Translations under genes and position numbers: made by a program | Notes under the pieces: generated by a model | Database searches by the model: none | What the model was told of the DNA's origin: nothing | Seen by the model: only the letters and a program-made list of their open reading frames with translations | Shown: positions 6,819 to 12,942 of the stretch, piece after piece | Layout of the letters: every line of letters starts with the position of its first letter | Numbering within the stretch: the stretch's first letter is position 1 | Assembly: GCA_041917975.1 (NCBI GenBank) | Contig: JAYRWN010000021.1 | Span: forward strand, 1-12,942 | Length of the DNA: 12,942 bases | Reading direction: 5' to 3' | Source: JAYRWN01 sp041917975 | GTDB lineage: Bacteria; Bacteroidota; Bacteroidia; Chitinophagales; Saprospiraceae

Positions 6819-7559
6819 TTAGATTACTTTAGTTTCTTCATGAATAAGTTGCACCAGTCTGGGCATATCCGCTGGGTCGACCATTTTTACGCCCGATTTA
6901 GGTGGCGGAAGAGTAAATGCCTTTACTTTCAATGGCTCCCCAACAGAAGGTGGAGCGATAACCTGAAGTGGCTTTGATTTGGCCATCATGATCCCGCGCA
7001 TATTGGGTATACGTTGCTCGGCCATTCCCTTTGCCGAGCTTACGACCAAGGGTATCCCGACTTGGGTAACTTCAATAGCCCCTTCAACTTCCCGGTGTAT
7101 GGTCACGGATGAACCGTCCACATCCAATTTATTAGCAAAACCTATAAACGGCCAATCCAGATGCTCGGCAATCATGGCACCTACTTCCGCACTTTGATAA
7201 TCAATGGATTCTTTGCCGGTAAAAATAAGATCATACGATTTGTCTTTAGCATAAACAGCAATGGCCTCTGCTACATAAGCTGCAGAAAGAGGCACAGCAT
7301 CAATGCGCACCGCCTCATCAGCTCCGATAGCCAGAGCTTTACGAATATTTGTATCGCTGGAAGCCGGTCCGACGTGGATTACAGTTACTTTTCCTCCAAA
7401 TTTCTCCTGTAATTCAATTGCCCTAACTAAACTGTACCATTCATCATATGGATTTAGAATGTAACTGACCCCTTCGCTGGCGAATTTTGTATTTCCCTCC
7501 GTAAAAGCGATTTTCGCGATGGTATCGGGGGTATTATTCACACAAACTAAAATATTCAT
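6819..7559 (-). CDS. etfB: Electron transfer flavoprotein beta subunit
   Basis: Small subunit of ETF, carrying the AMP/nucleotide site and docking to partner dehydrogenases. It has 246 residues, the family's usual length. Seen: N-terminal M-N-I-L-V-C-V-N-N-T-P-D-T, I-L-N-P-Y-D-E at 34-40, R-K-A-L-A-I-G-A-D-E-A at 73-83, the nucleotide-site region T-G-K-E-S-I-D-Y at 114-121, and the recognition-loop segment R-I-P-N-M-R-G-I-M-M-A-K near 183-194. The C-terminal tail ends L-I-H-E-E-T-K-V-I, as in Bacteroidota homologues. The K-E-S-I-D-Y form of the nucleotide motif is the Bacteroidota variant of the more common D-x-D-T-A-Q. It is the first gene of the etfB-etfA operon; the intergenic region upstream carries a cluster of TTATC/GATAA words. 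Confidence 0.97.
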   Translation of the reverse strand: MNILVCVNNTPDTIAKIAFTEGNTKFASEGVSYILNPYDEWYSLVRAIELQEKFGGKVTVIHVGPASSDTNIRKALAIGADEAVRIDAVPLSAAYVAEAIAVYAKDKSYDLIFTGKESIDYQSAEVGAMIAEHLDWPFIGFANKLDVDGSSVTIHREVEGAIEVTQVGIPLVVSSAKGMAEQRIPNMRGIMMAKSKPLQVIAPPSVGEPLKVKAFTLPPPKSGVKMVDPADMPRLVQLIHEETKVI

Positions 7560-7575
7560 GGTTTACCAGAATTTT

Positions 7576-7602
7576 TTATCACATTTATCGGGATAAAGAT
7601 AA
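7576..7602. promoter_or_regulatory. TTATC/GATAA cluster upstream of etfB, possible operator
   Basis: A 14-base palindrome (TTTATC-GG-GATAAA, 7584-7597) is flanked by a further TTATC on the left (7576-7580) and a GATAA on the right (7598-7602). It lies 16-42 bases upstream of the etfB start, in the divergent region shared with the small TPR gene. A regulator-binding role is inferred only from position and symmetry; in such AT-rich sequence chance is possible. Confidence 0.25.
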
Positions 7603-7680
7603 CTAATTTAATGCCGTACCAAGCACCATTTATAAAAGTTAACTTAAAGTCAATTTTTTATTCATTTAACACTTCTATTT

Positions 7681-8001
7681 ATGCCTAACCGCCTTGAAAT
7701 ATTGCAGGATCTACTAAAATCTTCGCCAGAGGATGGTTTTATTCAATTCGCAATTGCCAAAGAGTATGAGAAGCAGAATGACTATTTCATAGCCATTGAA
7801 TGGCTTTATGAATTGATTAAAAAAGATGAAAATTATGTGGGCGCGTACTACCATTTGGCTAAACTTCTGGAACATGAAGAAAAACATGAAGCTGCACTGA
7901 CTATTTATGACCAGGGACTGCGGGTAGCTAAAAATCTAGGCGATCAACATGCCTATGCGGAGTTAAAAAATGCCCGCCTTAACCTGGAATTAGGACTATA
8001 A
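7681..8001 (+). CDS. Small tetratricopeptide-repeat protein
   Basis: A 106-residue cytoplasmic protein made almost wholly of TPR-type helix pairs. Residues about 17-50 form one unit (F-I-Q-F-A-I-A-K-E-Y then D-Y-F-I-A-I-E-W-L) and 51-88 a second (Y-V-G-A-Y-Y-H-L-A-K-L-L then H-E-A-A-L-T-I-Y-D-Q-G-L). A final helix contains L-G-D-Q-H-A-Y-A-E-L-K, a tail I recognise from similarly sized Bacteroidota TPR proteins of unknown role. There is no signal peptide and no catalytic motif. The ATG at 7681 fits the usual N-terminus (M-x-N-R-I/L-E); no Shine-Dalgarno sequence precedes it. It is divergent from etfB and convergent with dapF, 14 bases away. A scaffold or adaptor role is likely, but the partner is unknown. 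Confidence 0.85.
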   Translation: MPNRLEILQDLLKSSPEDGFIQFAIAKEYEKQNDYFIAIEWLYELIKKDENYVGAYYHLAKLLEHEEKHEAALTIYDQGLRVAKNLGDQHAYAELKNARLNLELGL

Positions 8002-8015
8002 TTTTCACTGACGGC

Positions 8016-8810
8016 TCACGCTTCAAAAACACCCTGAAACACCATTTTCACCAGACCACGCAGCCAAACATCTGAAACGACATCACCGTGACGTAAATAC
8101 GAAACCATGACTTCTCCACCCCGTGCTTTTACGGGCATATGAAGGCGCCCCTGTTGGTTTGTTTCTATCCCCCAAGCAATGGCCGCTGCCACAGCTCCGG
8201 TCCCACATGAAAGGGTTAAATCTTCCACACCACGCTCATAGGTGATAATATCCAAAGTACGATCGCCAGCTTTGACAAAATTTACGTTTAATCCTTCCGG
8301 TGCAAACTCGGGACTATACCGGATGGCCCGGCCTTCACGAAAAGCTTCCTGGGGTGTCAGCGCATCCTGGAAACGGACAAGATGAGGTGATCCGGTATCA
8401 ATAACATAATCATTTTTGACTTTAGGTCTAAAAACGGGCGCTGACATCGCAATTTCCACGTCTTGAGAGCCATGAATCGTAGCTGAATGCAAGCCATCAA
8501 AAGCCACAAATTCACCGGCCTGATCAAATAACCCTACACTCCGGGCATAGGCTACCGCACAGCGGGACCCATTGCCACACAAACTCCCGGGTCGACCATC
8601 CGCATTGAAATAGTGCAATATAAAACTGGCCTTCTTTTCTTCTTTTGATTTTTCCACTACCATCAGTCCATCTGCTCCAATACCAAAGTGCCGGTCACAC
8701 ATGCGCACAATTAATTCTTGATCACTAAGATTCAAGTATTTAGTATGCTGGTGATCAATCAGAATAAAATCATTTCCGGTACCCTGATATTTGGTAAATG
8801 GAATCGCCAT
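8016..8810 (-). CDS. dapF: Diaminopimelate epimerase
   Basis: Cofactor-independent racemase converting LL-diaminopimelate to the meso form, the last step before lysine and the source of meso-DAP for peptidoglycan. It has 264 residues, typical for Bacteroidota. Both catalytic cysteines are present: Cys78 in L-C-G-N-G-S-R-C and Cys202 in L-S-C-G-T-G-A-V-A, one in each half of the pseudo-symmetric fold. Other landmarks: Y-Q-G-T-G-N-D-F at 8-15, H-F-G-I-G-A-D-G at 41-48, N-A-D-G at 69-72, G-S-P-H-L-V at 140-145 and Y-E-R-G-V-E-D near 191-197. The start agrees with the family N-terminus (F-x-K-Y-Q-G-T-G-N-D-F). A possible promoter lies 11 bases upstream. Neighbours are unrelated in pathway, so it is probably a single-gene unit. 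Confidence 0.97.
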   Translation of the reverse strand: MAIPFTKYQGTGNDFILIDHQHTKYLNLSDQELIVRMCDRHFGIGADGLMVVEKSKEEKKASFILHYFNADGRPGSLCGNGSRCAVAYARSVGLFDQAGEFVAFDGLHSATIHGSQDVEIAMSAPVFRPKVKNDYVIDTGSPHLVRFQDALTPQEAFREGRAIRYSPEFAPEGLNVNFVKAGDRTLDIITYERGVEDLTLSCGTGAVAAAIAWGIETNQQGRLHMPVKARGGEVMVSYLRHGDVVSDVWLRGLVKMVFQGVFEA

Positions 8811-8821
8811 AATTCTAAATT

Positions 8822-8852
8822 CAAAACAATAATAAAGGAATGTCCGAACAAT
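8822..8852 (-). promoter_or_regulatory. dapF: Possible promoter of dapF
   Basis: On the minus strand, ATTG (8852-8849) and TTGTTTTG (8829-8822) are 19 bases apart, the spacing expected between the Bacteroidota -33 and -7 elements. The -7 box has one mismatch to TAnnTTTG and ends 11 bases before the start codon. AT-rich sequence makes chance matches likely. Confidence 0.3.
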
Positions 8853-9002
8853 AAACTTTGTTTAAGTTAATATTCATTTAAATTTGGATAGCAAACATCT
8901 TTCGGAGATCATTTATCGTTTATCTTGAACTTTGGTCTGCTTTTTGGCCGTACGTTCTAATAAAAGCATATCAAAATCCTTCATCAAACTTATTGTAATC
9001 CT

Positions 9003-10517
9003 ATGAAAAATAGTTTGTGGACCTTATTTGTGGGAATTTTAGGCGCATTTATCGGTGTAGCTGTTTATACACTCGTGGTACCTCCGAAACAAATCATAGT
9101 CCACGAAAATCGCGGAAACCTGGCCAACCTGGCCAGTGAAAAAGACATTTGGCTGAGCGGAGCTCTTCAGCGCAAATTCGTGGCCTCCACCCCTAATGAT
9201 TTCACCTCTGCAGCTGGTAATGCTTTGCCGGCGGTGGTTTTTATCCGGGCCACCCAAGAGTCAGACATCCGCTTTGGCTTCCCTTCAAAAAATTCTGCTT
9301 CCGGGGTGATTATTTCCGAGGATGGGTATATTGTCACCAACAATCACGTTGTAGAAAATTCTTCTAAAATAGAGATCACCCTAAATGATAACCGCCAATA
9401 TGAAGCTAAATTAATCGGCACTGACCCCTCAACTGATCTGGCCTTGCTAAAAGTGGCTGAGAGCAATCTCCCTTTTATCCGCTTTGGAAATTCTGATTCG
9501 CTTAGTATCGGCGAATGGGTCATGGCGGTGGGTAATCCATTTGGGTTACAGTCCACGGTAACAGCCGGGATTATCAGCGCTAAAGGACGTGATATAAAGA
9601 TTATCGAAAATGAATATCGCATTGAAGCCTTCCTGCAAACCGATGCAGCTGTAAACCCTGGTAACAGCGGCGGCGCTTTGATCAACACCAATGGTGAATT
9701 GATCGGTATCAATACCGCTATTATGACTAAATCTGGTCGTTATGAAGGGTTTTCATTCGCCGTTCCTGGCAATCTAGCGCTTAAGATTATCGGAGATCTC
9801 AAAGCTTATGGCAAAGTGAAGCGCGGTATTCTGGGGGTAAATATCCGGAATCTGGACATGCAATTGGCCAGGGAAATGAATAAAAACACCTTATCAGACC
9901 TGTTGGAAAGTATAAAATTACCAAACTCTGAAGGGGTCTTTGTCCTCTCGGTTCGTCCGGAGAGTGGTGCTGAAAAAAGTGGGATGAAAGATCATGACAT
10001 CATCCTGGAAGTCAATCAAACTAAAACCGCATCCGTCTCTGACCTCCAGGAAAAAATAGGTCGTTTAAAACCTGGCGACCAGGTAAAAGTGAAACTTTGG
10101 CGCAAAGGTCAAGTGGTGGAAACCACAGTCGAACTCAAAGAGTTAAAAACCGGAACTGAAGAAGTGGCCTCGGATGGATTATTTATTCAACCGGAAAGAA
10201 ATGATGAATGGACCGATGCTGAAATATTAGCGAGTTTGGGATTATCCGTAAGCACACTTTCCGCCGAAGAGACTAAAAGATATAAAACCAGCGGAGTCAG
10301 GGTTATCGATATTGACCATGGTTCGTTAGGTTATGAAATGAATATGGCCCGCAATTATGTGATCACCCATGTTAATAAAAAAGCCATAAAATCCGAAGCT
10401 GAACTTGCTCAAGCCATTCGAAATGCTGAATCGGAAATAATACTAGAAGGTGTATACGAGAATATAAAAGATAATTACGTCTATAAATTTCATAAAAAAC
10501 AATTAGGCCTTTATTAG
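9003..10517 (+). CDS. HtrA/Do-type serine protease with two PDZ domains
   Basis: Envelope protease/chaperone of the DegP-DegQ-DegS group that degrades misfolded proteins outside the cytoplasmic membrane. It has 504 residues. Residues about 6-26 form one hydrophobic helix; no clear Ala-x-Ala cleavage site follows, so a membrane anchor is as likely as a signal peptide. The trypsin-like domain (about 70-265) has the full triad: His115 (T-N-N-H-V-V), Asp145 (S-T-D-L-A-L-L) and Ser222 (N-P-G-N-S-G-G-A). PDZ1 spans about 275-380 with carboxylate-binding loop G-I-L-G-V at 275-279 and a slightly extended insert around 285-310. PDZ2 (about 407-500) is divergent. A 192-base intergenic region lies upstream with no Shine-Dalgarno sequence and no clear -7 box. 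The next gene starts 112 bases downstream and is probably independent. Confidence 0.95.
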   Translation: MKNSLWTLFVGILGAFIGVAVYTLVVPPKQIIVHENRGNLANLASEKDIWLSGALQRKFVASTPNDFTSAAGNALPAVVFIRATQESDIRFGFPSKNSASGVIISEDGYIVTNNHVVENSSKIEITLNDNRQYEAKLIGTDPSTDLALLKVAESNLPFIRFGNSDSLSIGEWVMAVGNPFGLQSTVTAGIISAKGRDIKIIENEYRIEAFLQTDAAVNPGNSGGALINTNGELIGINTAIMTKSGRYEGFSFAVPGNLALKIIGDLKAYGKVKRGILGVNIRNLDMQLAREMNKNTLSDLLESIKLPNSEGVFVLSVRPESGAEKSGMKDHDIILEVNQTKTASVSDLQEKIGRLKPGDQVKVKLWRKGQVVETTVELKELKTGTEEVASDGLFIQPERNDEWTDAEILASLGLSVSTLSAEETKRYKTSGVRVIDIDHGSLGYEMNMARNYVITHVNKKAIKSEAELAQAIRNAESEIILEGVYENIKDNYVYKFHKKQLGLY

Positions 10518-10629
10518 CTTTTGGGAAACAACCCTCTTTTTGTTATAGGGCCAAAGAAGGATTAAGCTTGGTCTTTTAAAGGTTCCGTTACTTCAGTTTT
10601 GTTATCTTGGCTCCGCTAAATGCCGACTT

Positions 10630-12255
10630 GTGGATCTAACCTATAACAAATATGACGATGCAATGCGACTTCTGCTCAGTCGCATGAGGCAAAAATTGGA
10701 TCTAATTTATTTAGGAGGAGGAAAACAAAAATTGGCTCAGCAACATGACCAGGGGAAGATGACTGCCCGTGAGCGTATCGAGTATTTATGTGATGATGCA
10801 GCTGAATTCCTGGAAATTGGTGCTTTTGCCGCTGATGGCATGTATGAAGAATATGGTGGTTGTCCGGCTGCAGGAGTGATCGTTGGATTAGGACGAGTCA
10901 GTGGACAACTTTGTGTAATCGTCGCTAATGATGCCACTGTTAAAGCCGGAGCTTGGTTCCCAATGACAGCAAAAAAAAACCTGCGTGCTCAGGAAATAGC
11001 ATTAGACAATCATCTACCTATTATTTACCTCGTGGACAGTGCCGGGGTTTTTTTACCCCTGCAGGAAGATATTTTTCCTGATAAAGAACATTTCGGTCGC
11101 ATCTTTCGCAACAACGCCCGACTATCCAGTAACGGCATTTTGCAAGTAGCAGCCATCATGGGCAGTTGTGTGGCTGGCGGAGCCTATCTGCCCATCATGT
11201 CCGATGAATCCATCATCGTAGAAGGCACCGGTTCCATCTTTCTTGCCGGACCTTATCTGGTCAAGGCAGCGATTGGTGAAGAAGTAGATAAAGAATTATT
11301 AGGTGGTGCACAAACTCAAACGGCCATCAGTGGAATAGTGGACTATAAAGTTAAAAATGATCAAGAAGCGCTTGATAAAATTAAATCCATAATCAGGGAT
11401 GCTTCCATTCAACCAAAAGGTCTGCTGACCCGGATCAAACCGGAAGCCCCGGCCAAACCAAATGATGAAATCCTGGGCTTAATGCCGGCTGATCCGGCCA
11501 AACCATATGATACGGATAAAATTTTGCAATGCCTGGTAGATCAAGGTAAACTGACCTATTACAAACCGGACTATGGGAAGACCATCAGTTGTGCCTATGC
11601 CCGGATCGGGGGTTGGTCGGTAGGCCTGGTAGCCAATAATCGCAATGTGGTAAAGTCCGCAGGAGGCGAGACTCAGATAGGTGGGGTCATCTACAGTGAC
11701 TCCGCGGACAAAGCCGCCCGGTTTATCCTTTTGTGTAATCAAAAGCGGATACCCTTAATATTTCTGCATGACGTAACAGGTTTTATGGTGGGCAAACGCT
11801 CTGAACATGGAGGCATCATTAAAGACGGAGCTAAAATGGTGAATGCTGTAGCTAATAGCACGGTGCCTAAGCTATCCATTATTATTGGAAATTCTTTTGG
11901 TGCGGGCAACTATGCCATGTGCGGTAAAGCCTATGATCCTCGTTTTATCGTCGCCTGGCCCACCGCCCGCATTGCTGTGATGGGCGGCGAGCAAGCCGCC
12001 AAAGTCCTCTTACAAATTCAGGTGACCTCTTTCAAGGCAACAGGAAAAATTCTTTCCCCGGAAGAAGAAACTAAACTACTCCAGGATATTACCCAAAAGT
12101 ACAATGATCACATGACCCCCTACCATGCTGCCTCACGACTCTGGGTAGATGCTCTCATTGACCCCCGGGAAACCCGTCAGTGGATTATAACCGGTTTAGA
12201 GGCCGCCAACCATTCCCCGATTGAGCCATTTAAAGTAGGAGTCATCCAAGTTTAA
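10630..12255 (+). CDS. Acyl-CoA carboxylase beta (carboxyltransferase) subunit, MCC-like
   Basis: Carboxyltransferase half of a biotin-dependent acyl-CoA carboxylase, moving CO2 from carboxybiotin to an acyl-CoA. It has 541 residues, normal for the family. The start is a GTG; homologues begin M-(D/N)-x-x-(F/Y)-N-K, matching this position, whereas the first in-frame ATG (codon 12) would remove conserved residues. Seen: L-G-G-G-K at 28-32, G-K-M-T-A-R-E-R-I at 42-50, A-N-D-A-T-V-K-A-G at 99-107, H-F-G-R-I-F at 154-159, and the two oxyanion-hole loops G-S-C-V-A-G-G-A-Y (178-186) and G-N-S-F-G-A-G-N-Y-A-M-C-G (420-432), then M-G-G-E-Q-A-A at 451-457. The H-F-G-R and D-A-T-V-K motifs favour the 3-methylcrotonyl-CoA (leucine degradation) type over propionyl-CoA, but the substrate is not proven. 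No biotin carboxylase or biotin carrier gene is adjacent. Confidence 0.93.
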   Translation: MDLTYNKYDDAMRLLLSRMRQKLDLIYLGGGKQKLAQQHDQGKMTARERIEYLCDDAAEFLEIGAFAADGMYEEYGGCPAAGVIVGLGRVSGQLCVIVANDATVKAGAWFPMTAKKNLRAQEIALDNHLPIIYLVDSAGVFLPLQEDIFPDKEHFGRIFRNNARLSSNGILQVAAIMGSCVAGGAYLPIMSDESIIVEGTGSIFLAGPYLVKAAIGEEVDKELLGGAQTQTAISGIVDYKVKNDQEALDKIKSIIRDASIQPKGLLTRIKPEAPAKPNDEILGLMPADPAKPYDTDKILQCLVDQGKLTYYKPDYGKTISCAYARIGGWSVGLVANNRNVVKSAGGETQIGGVIYSDSADKAARFILLCNQKRIPLIFLHDVTGFMVGKRSEHGGIIKDGAKMVNAVANSTVPKLSIIIGNSFGAGNYAMCGKAYDPRFIVAWPTARIAVMGGEQAAKVLLQIQVTSFKATGKILSPEEETKLLQDITQKYNDHMTPYHAASRLWVDALIDPRETRQWIITGLEAANHSPIEPFKVGVIQV

Positions 12256-12259
12256 CATC

Positions 12260-12942
12260 ATGCGCTTCATTGTCAAAACTCTTACCGGACTGGAAAATGT
12301 GCTTGCAGAAGAAATTCGAGAGCTCGGCTATCCACAAGTAAATGTGTTACCCCGTGGAGTGGAAGTGGAAGCGGATGAAACTTTCATCTATAAAGGTAAT
12401 TATCATTTGTCCACGGCTTTAAACATCTTAAGCCCGGTACAAGGAGGTCATTTAGACCAAGCGGATGCCTTATATCAAGTATTAAGGCAGGTGCCTTGGG
12501 ACCAATACATGCATTTAGGTCAGTCTTTTGTATTTAAACCAATCATTTATTCAAAATTATTTCCTAACAGTCACTACGCCATCCTAAGGGCGAAAGATGC
12601 CTTAGTGGATTATTTTCGGGATAAAACCGGGCAACGCCCAAATGTTGGGGGACAAGATGCCCATATCCATTTTGTGCTGCGCATTTATGAACATGAATGG
12701 GAACTTTTACTAGATAGCTCAGGCCAGCCTTTAAATCAACGTAAATACCGTCGCCAGGCTGGACCAGCCCCAATCAATGAAGTTTTGGCAGCTGGTATTC
12801 TTAAAATTGCCGGATACGATGGGAAACGGCCTTTTCTGGACCCTATGTGCGGGTCGGGAACATTTTGCCTGGAGGCAGCTCGCCTGGCTCTAAGAATTCC
12901 TCCGCAATCCTTGCGTTCTGATTTCGCTTTCATGTATTGGCC
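12260..12942 (+). CDS. THUMP-domain class I RNA methyltransferase (RlmL-like), 3' end missing
   Basis: N-terminal 227 codons of a SAM-dependent RNA methyltransferase; relatives such as RlmL methylate guanine N2 in 23S rRNA. The frame is open to the right edge. The ATG comes 4 bases after the carboxylase stop, so the two are probably co-transcribed. Residues 1-57 form the RlmL-type N-terminal ferredoxin-like part (F-I-V-K-T-L-T-G-L-E). A THUMP domain lies at about 58-150, with A-K-D-A-L-V-D-Y-F-R near 111-120 and R-P-N-V at 126-129. The family linker is L-D-S-S-G-x-x-L at 151-158, followed by R-K-Y-R-R-Q-A-G-P-A-P-I-N-E at 161-174. The Rossmann methyltransferase domain starts with SAM motif I D-P-M-C-G-S-G at 194-200. 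The catalytic N/D-P-P-Y/F motif lies beyond the window. The exact target base is not readable from this part. Confidence 0.93.
   Translation, partial: MRFIVKTLTGLENVLAEEIRELGYPQVNVLPRGVEVEADETFIYKGNYHLSTALNILSPVQGGHLDQADALYQVLRQVPWDQYMHLGQSFVFKPIIYSKLFPNSHYAILRAKDALVDYFRDKTGQRPNVGGQDAHIHFVLRIYEHEWELLLDSSGQPLNQRKYRRQAGPAPINEVLAAGILKIAGYDGKRPFLDPMCGSGTFCLEAARLALRIPPQSLRSDFAFMYW

Noticed and set aside
5808..7412. Several plus-strand open frames of 60-117 codons across etfA and etfB
   Set aside because: All lie antisense to the clearly conserved ETF genes, and their translations are rich in Arg, Cys and Trp with no family resemblance.
8811..9002. Searched for a Bacteroidota promoter or small RNA before the protease gene
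   Set aside because: Only partial matches such as TACGTTCT with a poorly spaced TTTG were found; nothing supports a specific call in this 192-base region.
9344..9712. A 122-codon minus-strand open frame within the protease gene
   Set aside because: It is antisense to the catalytic domain of the HtrA protease, whose triad and frame are intact.
10518..10629. Possible terminator after the protease gene (CCAAAG/CTTGG arms before TCTTTT)
   Set aside because: The stem needs a bulge, is only about five pairs, and has a mixed T tract; too weak to annotate.
1..12942. Mobile elements, CRISPR arrays, tRNA genes, defence islands or foreign composition
   Set aside because: No terminal inverted repeats, transposase motifs, regularly spaced repeats, cloverleaf-like segments or composition breaks were visible; the genes are recognisable core or common metabolic families.

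Overview
This is a chromosomal housekeeping stretch from a member of the Bacteroidota, perhaps the Saprospiria/Chitinophagia side of the phylum (class-level placement is a guess). The evidence is protein-family resemblance (LepA, EtfB, the BFN-UVR protein and the acyl-CoA carboxylase beta subunit all have the form usual in that phylum), the near absence of Shine-Dalgarno sequences before the start codons, and two boxes matching the Bacteroidota -7 promoter element TAnnTTTG. Base composition and codon use look uniform. I see no mobile element, integrase, CRISPR array, phage gene, tRNA or rRNA.

Layout: (1) 1-1450, the 3' part of an SGLT-type sodium/solute symporter on the plus strand, cut by the window edge; (2) 1469-2074, a minus-strand TPR protein; (3) 2075-2251, a divergent promoter region; (4) 2252-5102, lepA followed after 28 bases by a threonine aldolase, probably co-transcribed; (5) 5118-5711, a minus-strand BFN (DUF151) plus UVR-motif protein, convergent with the aldolase; (6) 5844-7559, the minus-strand etfB-etfA operon; (7) 7681-8001, a small plus-strand TPR protein; (8) 8016-8810, minus-strand dapF; (9) 9003-10517, a plus-strand HtrA/Do-type membrane-anchored protease; (10) 10630-12255, an acyl-CoA carboxylase beta subunit, followed 4 bases later by (11) a THUMP-domain RNA methyltransferase (12260 onward) cut by the right edge. 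No gap without a gene exceeds 300 bases; the largest is 192 bases, before the protease gene.

Functional threads: ETF and an MCC-like acyl-CoA carboxylase beta subunit fit amino-acid (leucine type) or fatty-acid catabolism. Threonine aldolase and DapF belong to amino-acid metabolism, the latter supplying meso-diaminopimelate for peptidoglycan and lysine. LepA and the RlmL-like enzyme act on the ribosome. The protease handles envelope protein quality control. The genes lie in short units on alternating strands and do not form one coherent system. I found no convincing sign of an undescribed multi-gene system. The points worth a second look are small: two probably leaderless promoters, a hairpin filling the lepA/aldolase junction, substitutions near the aldolase active site, and a terminator-like hairpin facing against its flanking genes.
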